Assembly: GCF_001625305.1 (NCBI RefSeq)
Contig: NW_017802491.1
Span: 1,307,824 to 1,371,823, forward strand
DNA: 64,000 nt
Source: Branchiostoma belcheri
Taxonomy: Eukaryota; Chordata; Leptocardii; Amphioxiformes; Branchiostomatidae
Direction: 5' to 3'
Shown here: one piece after another, positions 1-10,563 of the stretch
How positions within the stretch are numbered: the stretch's first letter is position 1
Layout: each line of letters begins with the position of its first letter
The notes under the pieces: model-generated
The model's input: the letters and a program-made list of their open reading frames with translations, nothing else
What the model was told of the DNA's origin: nothing
Databases searched by the model: none
Program-made: the position numbers and the translations under genes

Positions 1-585
1 GAGACACACACACGGCAGCGGGAAGGCCGGATTCGCGCGGGCTGGCGCGCGTAGGAGCAGGGCGGATGTTCAGACAGGCGTTAGAAAACGTGCCAAGAGC
101 AGGTGTTTCTTAGCTGCAGTACTGGCGACCCGTGTCTGGTGGCGCTTGGCGCATACACACTTTTCGTTTTTGCCAAAAAAAAATTAGATATTTCAGTATT
201 TGACATGGTCTCTTCATGTTAAGTCACCTAAATATGCGACCTAAATATTTACTAGTAATTGATGGAATTCGTTGTACCTTAGGTAGCACAGCTGTGGTAA
301 TGATGAGGCGGAAGTGACAGGGAGCAGGGAGAGTTACTTCCTGTTTCAGACGTTGGCGCCGTCCATTAATTACTAGTACCTGGGAGAGGAGGGCGGTAAT
401 AATGATGAAGACACTCCGACTAGCAGTACTGTGTATGTTGCATTGTCTAGACGTCCATGAAGATACGTGGTATGGTGTTTCCTCAGGATCGATCACGACT
501 AATTGATTTTCTAAATTCTAATGGTAAAAATAAAAGTCTCAAAGTAAGGAGGCGGGAAGCACATCTATCTCGCTCTCTATCCGTC

Positions 586-684
<99 letters not shown>

Positions 685-1650
685 AACAACAGCCCACAAT
701 CAAATATTTGGCGAACGTCTTTATTGTTATATGATACCTCACATAATATTTCATGGTTTTACGTCCTTGCACAACAACGCATATATGTCATTTTTGGCGG
801 GTAAATCACGTTAAAATCAAGAGGCTCATTCTGCATCATGAACAAATATGGTATGTCTCACAATTATCTTCAACTATATTTCAATTGCACGATATTTGAT
901 AAATATCATCATTAATCAAACGATTAACATTCTGTTGACATTAATGTGACCTTGTACGGAATGTCAAAGTTGCAGCTCAAAATTACGGCTCATTAAAATT
1001 ACATAAAATTTCATTAGAGTAAATGAAATTAAGATAAGATAAATCAAACATCTAAATATTGATAGGCTGTTTCAGCGATACCGAATTTTTACGGTCATTA
1101 CTATAGCTTAATACACTACGGCTCATTCAAATTAAATTAAATTGCATTACATTACATTACAGTATAATGAAATCAAAATAAAATACATTTATCATCGTAC
1201 GCGTTTCAAGGTACTAAGTTGTTTTAACAATGCCATAGTTGTGCGTTCATTACCATTCGGTAATTCTATAGCGTAATACATGGCTAATCACATATGGCTC
1301 TCCCATCCGACATAATATGATATCATACAATTGATGACACTCGTGTTGATGAAACAGGATGGCACTCTTGTTGACCCATAACTTTCCTGCCAAGATGCAC
1401 TACAAATGATAGCTGTGTTAATGAAACAGATCTAGACCGCTATTTTTGCATGCAAGTTGGCCGCGATGGTGAAATATTTTGTATATAGAACATGTAACCA
1501 AATAGAGGTTTGTCCGTTGGTATGCCGTTAATCTATAGCAGCTCGTCGTGAAGTCGGTATCGCACAGACCTTCTTGTCAGATAGTCATTGATAGTCAGAG
1601 TTTGCCTTTTCAAAAGTAGAAAGTAACACCCTAAGTGTGGAGACGCCAAA
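1..1650. other. Non-coding 3' flank of the kinase-like gene
   Basis: I see no convincing exon on either strand. The stretch is AT-rich after 700, with simple runs such as repeated ATTAC/AAATT near 1125-1165, and holds one long CT microsatellite. The first 60 bases are GC-rich and could belong to a neighbouring gene outside the window, but nothing in them can be assigned. A TTTATT (AATAAA on the minus strand) near 719 is a possible distant poly(A) signal for the minus-strand gene ending at 1651. Confidence 0.5.
588..682. repeat. (CT)n microsatellite
   Basis: About 95 bases of almost pure CT dinucleotide, with a degenerate CT-rich lead-in from about 567. Reading frames across it encode only Ser-Leu or Arg-Glu dipeptide runs and are not genes. 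Confidence 0.95.
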
Positions 1651-4600
1651 TTAGATCAAAGTATCGTCACCATATTGTTTCTGACACTGCTCTATGTGAC
1701 TTAGAAGGTAGGATATCCTTTCCTTCAGTCCTGTGTACAGGTCTACCTGTCCGAAATAGTTTTCGATGGACTGCACGTCCAAAGCCTCCTTAGCCAAGGC
1801 TTTCTCGAGAGAGTCCACAAATTCGTCCGCTCTGGATGTATTTGTCTCAAAGTTGTAAAAGCGTTCTAACACGTGTGTTCTAAATCTACAGTTTCCATCG
1901 AGGGCTGTTTCACCGTCGTCCCCTCCCCAACACGCGGCAGGGCAGTTGGTTGGGCCGTGCGGGTTGGGGGAGGGGGGCGGATAGAGCGCTGGATGGCAGC
2001 GCAGGATCGACTCACAAACTGCGGTCGGGATGGACGGTGAGAAGGCGGGTCTGTTGTCGTAGACGACGTGACGTAGTTCTGACGTCGCCAGGCCGGTGCG
2101 CTCCGAGTTGTGCGTCAGGAAGTCGAAGACGATGGCGTCGGTGACGTCCCACGTCATCTGACGGGTCACTCCCGCGTCCTCAAGGTCATTGAAGGTGATG
2201 TGGTGCGACAGAAAGTCCTTCATCTTAGGATTCAAGTCTACATCAACGCGGAGGGATTTAACTCTCCCAACCACCACAATGTCCAAGAACGGAGCTCCGT
2301 CCTCCGTTTTCATCTGGTTCGCGACCCACTGGATTGTCTTGTCCGTATCTTTGCCCTCATCTTTGACTTGGGACAAGAACTTCTCCAACGTAACCTTACT
2401 TGACGTATAGTCGTGTAGGAGGTCTCCATGCGGTTCAATTACACCTTTCAGGCGGAGAGAATCATCGAGAAACAGGCGGCGAGAAGCGACCACCGGGGTC
2501 CGGCCCAGCTCCATGAGACGGTCGACATGGTAGGCCACGAGCTCGGCAAAGCCTCCGTTCATAATTTCTCCAGCGATACGCTGCCGAACTGATGTTCCGA
2601 CTACTTTCAGGTAACCAATGTGGTCGTCTTCGAACTTCGCAATCATGTAGTCCCTTCCCTGGACCATGTACGCGTACTGGATGGCACCTGTCTTGTACAT
2701 CTGTCTCAGAATAGGGTCGTATTTGTCCGCGTCGTATTCGTCGCAATTCCTATGGTAGTGAGCTAACAGGGTGGATACACGTCCATCAATCTCTTCGTAT
2801 ATTTCTGGGTTTTCCTTTAATATAAGCGGTCCCATTTCTTCGTCTTTAATGATCTCCTCCCTTAGTTGACTTCCTAAACTTGGCACTTTTGATGAGACGG
2901 CGTTGGCATGTTTGAATTTATTGATTATGTCTGCCGGCATGTCACAGACGTGTGTCTTGGAGAATAACGTGTCTGTTAACACCGTCAACCGTTTGCGGTA
3001 GTGAAGAGTGAAGTTCAGGGCCACGACCCTCTCCGGCACGAAACAACGATCGTTGTCGATGAGGATGTAATCGAAAGTTTCTTTGCTGGCAAAGTGGGAA
3101 TGTCCGGATTTCATGCAGTTGGACAGATAGAGAAACATGACGTAAGGGTAGAAGTTCTTCGGGTGGACTAAGTCCGCTAACAGCACAGATAACTTCGTGA
3201 ACATCCCAATATCAGGCACCCACGCAGTGACGAACGTGGAAACCTGATTGCCGTTGTTGTCGCTCAGACCGCAGCTCATGGTTTTGTCGATAAACGCGGA
3301 CGCGTTGGAGTCCAGGATGTGTGAAAAATCGAGCATCAGTCCGAAAGACGGCGGCGTCAGGTGAAACTGCAGAACCCGGTCAAAGTAGTAGGTTTTCAGC
3401 TCTCTCAGATGGCTCTCCGCCTGGTTGTGGGATATGTTACTGAAGACCGACTTGATTCGGACTTTACTTTTTAGACACTGGCTGTCCGTGTACTGGTAGA
3501 AGTCCGCGGAGAAGGAGAGTCCACACTCCGCCCCCGGCGCGCTGCCCTCCGTGCTGATGGACGCGTCCTTCAGGTCCTGGATGTCCTTCAGACGCCAATG
3601 GTCGTAACTGCCGAACGTCAGTTCCTCCGTCGCCTCCTTACAGCAGTTCGCGCAGAGGTCGATCCTCTCCAGGCGAGCGTCCACCAGCGGTTCAGGGCTG
3701 TAGTCTGTCCACATGCACTCGGCACGTGGCACCTGCACGTTGAGTTGACATTCTGGATGGTCCAGGTAGACTTGGGGCTGTAGGCAGGGTTTCTGCGGCA
3801 TCCGTTGGGGCAGTGAAAAAGTGGACTTCGGCGTACGTTTCGTCGACCCAGTGTTCACGAAGAAGCATCGCAACCGCACGTTGTCAGAGCCGCGGTCGGT
3901 GTTGGTTCGCTCCACTCCGGTGCTGTAAACCTTGAGGTTTTTCTCCGAGTTTCCGATGGCCAGAACGTTGTTGATGTCCAGAGTAGCCACGTTATCCACA
4001 CTACCTTCTCCATACCAGACGCCGACTTTGTTGTTGACAACCACAGAGTCGTCCAGCGTCACGTTCATTTTACCGTAGCCAACACGCAGTCCGATCGCGC
4101 AGTTCCGTATGATCAGATTCCTCAGAGTGACGTGGCTCTTCTCACCTGACGTCAGAACACCAGCCCGACGGAAGTCCTCGATGATTGTTGACTCCACGAT
4201 GACGTGAGAACCCTGCTGATTGATGCCCAGACCGCCGCCAGCCGCGAAGACACTGTTAGAAATCACGGAAACGTCGGATGGCTCTGATGTGGTTCCAGGC
4301 GAGAAGAAGGAGAACGAGTCCTTCGTGAAATCAGATGTGATTCTCTGGTCTTGGCTGATCTCAGTGACGTGAACATTGTCCATATGAAACACAGCCTCTC
4401 TCGCTGAACCGCCCCCCTCACACCTGGCAATGACCGTCCCTTGAAGGACGATTGTACAGACTTCTCCTCTGATGGCTTCGCCGACGTTGTCGACCAGCCC
4501 CCCTCCATGAAAATTCACGGCGGCATTTTTCTGGACATGAACTACCGGCGTGGTGTCCAGGCTGCCGAAGTTGGGGCTCTTCGCGCTCCCGCCGTGCGTT

Positions 4601-5367
4601 AGCCAGGTGTTCCGGAGGTCGCCCTTCGATCCTCGATGAAACACGATCTGGTCCCACGGCTTGACCCTCCCCTTTTCATCAGGCAAAGCCGTGAAGAGGA
4701 CTGGATCATGCCCCTCTTTTCCCATCTTCACCTGGCCGACGACGTCTTGACGTGACCCTGGGCTCATAAGAAACACCACGCCCGGTTTCACAGTCAACGT
4801 GACTCCCGCAGGAATCTTCAAGCTTCCCTCGATGACCACGATGCCCCTAGACCAGGCAGAATCTTTGTCCAGGCCAAGAGAAGCTCCCGACACTTTTCTG
4901 ACCGGAATGTCTGTGTGACGGAGGTCCACTGCCTCCACGGGAAACGTCTGAGAGCACGACTCCGTCTCGCTGTTCTCGGCCGAGTCCTGTGCGATGTACC
5001 TGTTCACTCTGACCGACACTTCCCAGACTCCGGGCTTGGGGAAGGTCAGGACAGCAGAGCCGATGCCGTAATATAAGGTGAGGCCAGACTCGATGTCTTT
5101 TGCGCCTTTGCATCTTGCCACAACTGTTGCCTTCGCCCGGGGAGCATGGCGACTATGTGTGCCGGTGACCTCTACTTTGATTGGAAGCGGAGCGTGAATG
5201 GGAATGATTGGGGAATACACAACGCTGTCCAGGCGGCACCCCACGGATGTCTTTTCCGACACAACCTTCATAGCCTGGCGCACCTTCTCGGGGAGGTTGT
5301 TGCCGGCGCTTCTGTAGACGACGGTGACGAGGACGAGTCCTATGGCGGCGAAGAGGACGTACCGCAT
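1651..5367 (-). CDS. Type II membrane protein: beta-helix plus two FAM20/Four-jointed-like kinase modules
   Basis: This is a single open frame of 1,238 residues. I start it at the ATG followed by RYVLFAAIGLVLVTVVY, a signal anchor at residues 2-20; longer versions of the frame have no upstream ATG. Residues about 35-150 look like a beta-sandwich. Residues about 180-480 show beta-helix coils (start GSLKIPAGVTLTVKPG). A Cys cluster (CANCC) lies near 570. About 640-780 resembles a FAM20/Fj kinase: YYFDRVLQF, then YVMFLYLSNC, then LIDND. About 890-1238 repeats the pattern: VAYHVDRLMELG, IVFDFLTHNSER, VYDNRPAF. Secretory-pathway kinases of that family act in the Golgi on exported proteins. Both modules depart from the usual catalytic residues (NxDRH becomes CMKSGH or NSERTG; DNG becomes DND or DNR), so activity is uncertain. 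Lack of introns is odd here and may mean a retrocopy origin. Family placement is inference from short motifs. Confidence 0.7.
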   Translation of the reverse strand: MRYVLFAAIGLVLVTVVYRSAGNNLPEKVRQAMKVVSEKTSVGCRLDSVVYSPIIPIHAPLPIKVEVTGTHSRHAPRAKATVVARCKGAKDIESGLTLYYGIGSAVLTFPKPGVWEVSVRVNRYIAQDSAENSETESCSQTFPVEAVDLRHTDIPVRKVSGASLGLDKDSAWSRGIVVIEGSLKIPAGVTLTVKPGVVFLMSPGSRQDVVGQVKMGKEGHDPVLFTALPDEKGRVKPWDQIVFHRGSKGDLRNTWLTHGGSAKSPNFGSLDTTPVVHVQKNAAVNFHGGGLVDNVGEAIRGEVCTIVLQGTVIARCEGGGSAREAVFHMDNVHVTEISQDQRITSDFTKDSFSFFSPGTTSEPSDVSVISNSVFAAGGGLGINQQGSHVIVESTIIEDFRRAGVLTSGEKSHVTLRNLIIRNCAIGLRVGYGKMNVTLDDSVVVNNKVGVWYGEGSVDNVATLDINNVLAIGNSEKNLKVYSTGVERTNTDRGSDNVRLRCFFVNTGSTKRTPKSTFSLPQRMPQKPCLQPQVYLDHPECQLNVQVPRAECMWTDYSPEPLVDARLERIDLCANCCKEATEELTFGSYDHWRLKDIQDLKDASISTEGSAPGAECGLSFSADFYQYTDSQCLKSKVRIKSVFSNISHNQAESHLRELKTYYFDRVLQFHLTPPSFGLMLDFSHILDSNASAFIDKTMSCGLSDNNGNQVSTFVTAWVPDIGMFTKLSVLLADLVHPKNFYPYVMFLYLSNCMKSGHSHFASKETFDYILIDNDRCFVPERVVALNFTLHYRKRLTVLTDTLFSKTHVCDMPADIINKFKHANAVSSKVPSLGSQLREEIIKDEEMGPLILKENPEIYEEIDGRVSTLLAHYHRNCDEYDADKYDPILRQMYKTGAIQYAYMVQGRDYMIAKFEDDHIGYLKVVGTSVRQRIAGEIMNGGFAELVAYHVDRLMELGRTPVVASRRLFLDDSLRLKGVIEPHGDLLHDYTSSKVTLEKFLSQVKDEGKDTDKTIQWVANQMKTEDGAPFLDIVVVGRVKSLRVDVDLNPKMKDFLSHHITFNDLEDAGVTRQMTWDVTDAIVFDFLTHNSERTGLATSELRHVVYDNRPAFSPSIPTAVCESILRCHPALYPPPSPNPHGPTNCPAACWGGDDGETALDGNCRFRTHVLERFYNFETNTSRADEFVDSLEKALAKEALDVQSIENYFGQVDLYTGLKERISYLLSHIEQCQKQYGDDTLI

Positions 5368-6129
5368 CGCCCTCCGGGAAGGCAACACTACACAAACGAG
5401 ACGGCAGGAATTATTCTCTATTCTGTATGTGTCATGGTGTCTCTAGCTGATGCAATGTTTATCTTACGGTGCCGCCACATTCCTCGTAGGCCGTCGCACG
5501 ATTTTGATGCCGTGTAATAACTTTCAAGCTGTAATAACTTTGTATCTGTATTTGTATTCAAGCATTTTGTGCCAGAACCAACCACAAACAATCTAAGTCA
5601 TTCTTTTCCGTAACAAGACAGATGAATATTGCAAGACACGTGCATGCATGGCTATCCCAATAATAGATTGTCCTATGTTTGCAATCGTTAACATCGTTAT
5701 ACAGGCTGAACAATACAGATACAGATCTACGGCATAAAGAGGCTATCTTTTAGTTTCAAAATGGAAACCTATTCAACCTGGTGCAATCAGTGCGACTGAA
5801 TCCCTGCATACATAGAATACACCAGTGTTTTTAAGACACAGAGCTACAGAACTACCCTCTTGCTACTATTAGTTTTAACACGAGAACGATAGAGGAACAA
5901 ACACGAGTACTGATTGTTATTACGTGTACTTACGCAAGGTTGTCGACTTAATCATTTTGTTCTCCACGGCACTGAGCAGAAAGCGGACCGGTGGTGGGAC
6001 GGGGGGTGCTGTGTTCCTGTAACAGGCCCGTATGAATATAGTAAATACACATAAAGGGTCACCAAGGTCGTAAGGTGCAGTAAATCACTGCCATTGTTTT
6101 CTACAGACGCAGTGATAAGGGGTGTTTGT

Positions 6130-6316
6130 CTCCAAGCAGAGGTTTGGGTTTGGGATTATTTTTGGTGTGATTTTAGGCTGTTTTATCGGGCTTTCTTTTT
6201 TGCACTGGTATTGTTTGCGTGAAAAAAAAAAGATATGAGTGCAAAAAAAAGAAAGCCCGATAAAAAACCCTAAAAACAGCCAACAATAAGCTTAAACCCA
6301 AACCTCTGCTAGGAGA
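6130..6316. mobile_element. Foldback (MITE-like) element, copy A
   Basis: The two ends are inverted copies: the left reads CTCCAAGCAGAGGTTTGGGT and the right ends in ACCCAAACCTCTGC. Inside, AAAGAAAGCCCGATAAAA pairs with TTTTATCGGGCTTTCTTT. The whole can fold into an imperfect hairpin about 190 bases long with no coding capacity. The same element sits at 11926-12103. Confidence 0.75.
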
Positions 6317-6889
6317 GGCTTGCAGAGGCAGGATTCAATCGCCTTCCAAGTGTACATGATAGATAGTATGGGATTCCCAATGTGTGAATGTGAATAGTAA
6401 AATTTGATTATTAACGTCCTGGACTTAATAATCTCTTATCACTTGTGGCTTTCTTTGTACCATACGTCTTTTTGTGACGATAGATTGTCTTTTTTTCGCA
6501 TCAGCTGCAGGTGCCTTCGACCTGTGGCCATTGCCAAGATGCCAAGGCCCTTGACAAAATGTACTCAGCTGGTCTATCAAGTAGGAAAATAGGGTAGGTA
6601 AAATGCAACACGTGCACATTTTAACATTCTGTATTGTTTTATGATTAGAGTGACAAGAATTGTTCAAATGACTTAGAGGTCATTTATATATACGTGGCGA
6701 GCAGGGCCTGTAAACTCATGCGCAGAAGGACCCTTGCACCATGATACTTTTTCGTCACGCCCGTTTGTTTGTCGCTGTTTGCGTCTCGCTGTTACCTGCA
6801 AATCTGTTGCTAAAATGATATTTCAAAAACCTTACGTATCTGTATATATTGAGTGCAACGACTCACATACAGTTTTGCAGGAAATCACC

Positions 6890-7195
6890 GTAAGTTTGTG
6901 GCGTCGAATGACCGAGTGCACGTGGGTGAGCTAGCGCAAGATCTAGAGGTCACGGGTTCGAATCTTAGAATTCCTGGACAGGCGCTGTGTCCGTCAACTT
7001 GAAAGGCACTTTACCTTACTTTCCTCACTTCACCCAGGTGTAGAATTAGTACCTGACTTCGTGTGGGGTGGTGGAAGGAGAGAAATGGACTCCAATTCCC
7101 AATACCGTGGCCTAAACACAGTGGATCAACAACCCCTGCCCCTACGGCTTCAAATAGGCTAGCGCTATGATATGGGACTTTTACCTTACCTTACC
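6890..7195 (+). mobile_element. tRNA-derived SINE, copy A
   Basis: A B-box-like pol III element, GGTTCGAATCT (6955-6965), follows a degenerate tRNA-like head. It is followed by a CTTTACCTTACTTTCCTCACTT-type body and ends near TTACCTTACC. The tRNA clover-leaf is too degenerate for a functional tRNA. The same unit is present in copy B near 12690-12950, so it inserted before the two copies diverged. Confidence 0.55.
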
Positions 7196-8690
7196 TCACC
7201 TCCCGAGAGTTAGGCTTGACGCGGCGCTGAGTGTTTGAAGAATGAGCGCCGGTCGCCGTGATATGTGGTTGTGTTTTGTGTGTACATATGTTTGCGGCCT
7301 TGTCGGGGATTATTGCTATTAACGCCGCATTGCGCAGAATCAAATGTTAATCGCCAACACATCCGCAAGATGCGAACGGACATTCACCTACTGGCTGAAC
7401 ATGGATGGAAAGTTTACCAAGGCCGCTGTAGAAATATCAACTGTATTAAACAAAACGGTCAGTTACCGAAGTTTTATCTGAAATTTCAGAATTGAAATCC
7501 GGGTAACGTCATACCTCGTAAACCAATTGGCTCAAAAGTTTTAAAGGGGGCAATGGAATAGGGTTGATTCAACTTACTTTGTAAAGAAATGACCAAAAAT
7601 TGACTCTTTGTATCCTCCTAATGTTACATAATGAAGTACGGTACGTGTGAGGTGAGGTCACGTGTTTGCCCTCCACACACACGCACCTCAAATTTGTTAG
7701 CCCGGGCTGATCATTAATCTTTTGATAACGCTGTCTCTCATTCCACAAAGATGGAAACGGCAGTACGTGTATCAAGAACAGACATATGCAAGATAAATTC
7801 AACGATATGAAACATGTAGAAATCACATATCTCAGAGTACAAGAAGACCTTTTAGAAAAGTTCTAAATCAAAACGTCCCATGTTCTTCCAGGTAAACACG
7901 TCATGGAGATACACAATTTTCAGAACGGAAAACCAATACCGTTTAGTTATGTTCACGTACGTTAAACAACGCTTGACCGGATGACTGACCTCCGTAACGA
8001 CGCTTTCTTGCGTCACAGTTATTTGAAGCCACCCAGGACAAGATGTGATGAGTTGTTGGTCTCCGCGTTACTGTGAGCAATCGCCTATTATCAATCACAT
8101 GATGATCTCAGGGTTTCACGTGGTCAAATGATGGAGCATCTTTCTGGGCACGATGTTTAACCTGAACAAATATTATCACCTCTCAATGGGACCAGAATGA
8201 CAGGCCAGATTGAAGATTCCCTCACGACTTCAATGAAAAGTGGCCAGCACGCCGATTTTAGTTTTTGCCGAATAAACAGTGCCACAGGCTCAAACAAAGA
8301 AACAAACAAGCCATGTCAATGCTGGTCTCCTCTTTCTTCTGAGACCCATACCTTCTGAAATCTAATTCGTGTTTGGATCAACAATAAAGGTATCTGAGAG
8401 GAATGATTGATCTTCAGAAAAGCGTGTGTATTCTATTTGGTATGAGATACAGTCGAACTGCTAGTAATCACTCGAGTACTTGAGATGATCTAACGTTATA
8501 TTGATGTTTCACTGGCTTCATTGGTCACATCAGTGACCGCATAATAAGGACACCGTCAAGGTTATGTAGTTTGGCCGTCCGCCACATTGTGTTGTACATA
8601 TCACTTGATCAGTCTAGACCACAAAGTCAACCTGTGTTACAGCTGACAGAGGCTAAAGTTCGTGTGTGCTCTGCCCCACGTCACCCATTC

Positions 8691-10021
8691 TTCGTTAACG
8701 TGTGCAATTGGGGGTTGAAAATGGCGAAAAATAAAGTTCTCTATAAAGCTTACGTAATGGGCCTAACTTGTTACTACTATTGTTCACTTTCCCAAACAAG
8801 TTTTGGAAGGTGCTGGGACTTTCCCTTTTTTGAGATATTGACCGTTTATCGCCGTGATGTTACTTATATTTTGGTGATATCGAAAAAGCGTGTTAACCCA
8901 CTGGTGGTGTCTTCTACACGGCTAATTCAAGAGTTCAAACCGTTTTTCTGACTTTTATCCAAGCGGAAGCCCTTGGCGTGCCTGTTAGTGGGTAACATTT
9001 GATAGCTCTGTCTGCTTTTTGAGAGAAATCACCTAATTTTGTTCCGATTAAGTTGGAAAAAGTGTGAACAAATCAAATACATAACCCCATCTTTTCTCGT
9101 GTACAAAAAATACGTGCAACATCCACTTCGTTTTTCGCCGGAAGGAAGACCAAAGAACTGTAGAATACAACGGTGAAAAAAGTTGGGATGAACCTATATA
9201 TACGTAACCTACAGACGTCCTTGCATTATAGTAACGTAAGTCAATACTTTAGTAACGTAAGTCAATCATTTTCAATATGAAATATACAGTGGTTGTAACG
9301 ATTCACTTATGTGTATACGTGGCACTAGGCATGCAGCCTACCTCTGTTTGTTCGAAATAAGCTAAATGCCATTAATAACTATGGTAACGTAAGTCAACAT
9401 GGTGAAGTTGCTCCGCACTGACCACGTTACATTTTTACTACATGTCTGTGGACTGAAAGCCAATGAAGAAATGCAACTATCAAAAGGCTCTGATAGCTGT
9501 CAAATTTATTGAATACTGCTTATTTCATTAATTGTCCTCAATTACTGATGGTAACGTTAGCCAAAATAACAGACCGGACCGTCACGGCGTTTGAATGGCC
9601 ACAGAGGTAAGAACTCACACAACTGTCAAATACATCGAATAGTGTGTATACATGTATCATTAAGCTAACTGTCCTCAACTATTAATGGTAACATTATAAC
9701 AAACCGGACAGGTGTTCAATTAGCCACAGGAGACCCGACGCAAGTTCTGTTAACTGTCAAATACATCGAATAGTGTGTATACATGTATCATTAAGCTAAC
9801 TGTCCTCAACTATTAATGGTAACATTATAACAAACCGGACAGATGTTTAATTAGCCACAGGAGACCCGACGCAAGTTCTGTTAACTGTCAAATACATCGA
9901 ATAGTGCTTATACCATTAAGCAAACTGGCCTTTAAATACTCATGGTAACATTAGCCAATATAACAAACCGGACACATGGGGAAAAACCCACCCAAGTTCT
10001 GACAAATTTTAGTCAGATACT
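8691..10021. other. Unique spacer between the duplicated copies
   Basis: The first 800 bases hold no recognisable gene. A frame at 8571-8951 has no motif and begins inside the duplicated flank. From about 9220 the sequence carries repeated GTAACGTAAGTCAA words (9225, 9252, 9385) and then merges into the minisatellite below. Confidence 0.6.
9492..10010. repeat. Minisatellite, period about 131 bp, four units
   Basis: Units begin near 9492, 9621, 9751 and 9883, each starting with a variant of AACTGTCAAATACATCGAATA and containing ATGGTAACATTATAACAAACC. Units two and three are almost identical; the first and last are more diverged. More degenerate relatives may extend left to 9220. Confidence 0.9.
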
Positions 10022-10024
10022 GTG

Positions 10025-10470
10025 TCACTTGTGGGCCACTTTCAGTGCAAAGCACTCTTCTATGTGTTGAAGTGTGGCCTCGGAAAAGGTGAACATCCTT
10101 TCAGACTTTGCCGTCGGAAGTGGCTTTGGAACAACGCAGAGCACGTCAGCCGGATCGATCCAGAGATCATCCTTCCTCTGTGGCCACTTGAACTTCTGTC
10201 CGGTTTGTTGCATGAACCGGACACTGTACTCTCCATCATCTACATCCTCCACTTCTCCGACGTACCAACTAGAGTCATACACCGCTGCCACGTAGTCGCC
10301 AATTCCAGCTACAGGAACCAATGCCTGGACAGGACCTGTTTTCCTGTTTTCCAATTTGTGAGTATCCCACTTACACAGACTTGTATCTGTGTGAAACCCA
10401 TGCGAGTGGAAGCACTTCTCACAGTAGCAAGAAGTGGATCTTGTCTTGACTTCACCGGTATCTTCCAACC
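10025..10470 (-). CDS. Tudor/SH3-like domain ORF, transposon-associated type, fragment
   Basis: An open minus-strand frame of about 147 residues has no ATG in a convincing place. It contains a CYCEKCF cysteine pair, then a compact barrel-like stretch with GDYVAAVYDSSWYVGEV, YSVRFMQ, FKWPQRKDDLWI and DVLCVVPKP. Domains of this look are common near the C-termini of transposon-derived proteins in aquatic invertebrates; that memory is general and I cannot name the family. Upstream frames are interrupted and the segment ends 75 bases from the assembly gap. It may be the last exon of a transposon gene or of a host gene cut by the gap. It is unrelated to the kinase-like frame on the other side of the gap. 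Confidence 0.45.
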
Positions 10471-10543
10471 ACCGCGTGGAATGACATAGTGCCAGGAATG
10501 GCTTTCACGCTTCCGTACTTTCTCGGTGAAGGTAAGTCTGGTC

Positions 10544-10563
10544 NNNNNNNNNNNNNNNNNNNN
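10544..10563. other. Assembly gap (20 N)
   Basis: Twenty N characters join two sequences that do not continue each other: a transposon-like ORF on the left and the middle of a duplicated kinase-like frame on the right. Any frame read across it is artificial. Confidence 0.99.

Larger units (their letters stand above)
4589..8690. repeat. Diverged segmental duplication, copy A
   Basis: This segment, from the middle of the kinase-like gene through its 5' end and about 3.3 kb of upstream flank, is repeated in the same orientation at 10564-14600. The coding part is nearly identical (about nine amino-acid differences in 259). The flank shows many substitutions and indels but stays collinear; compare 6090 with 11890, 7265 with 13025, and 8570 with 14480. 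The left end of the pair is set by the gap at 10544-10563, and homology is lost after about 8690. Unmerged haplotypes or a real tandem duplication are both possible. Confidence 0.85.

Noticed and set aside
457-804. 115-residue plus frame and 68-residue minus frame across the CT repeat
   Set aside because: They are dipeptide runs made by the microsatellite.
5146-5517. 123-residue plus frame opposite the start of the kinase-like gene
   Set aside because: It is antisense to a strongly supported coding region, and its counterpart in copy B diverges after the coding part.
8571-8951. 126-residue plus frame
   Set aside because: It starts inside the duplicated non-coding flank and has no motif or splice context.
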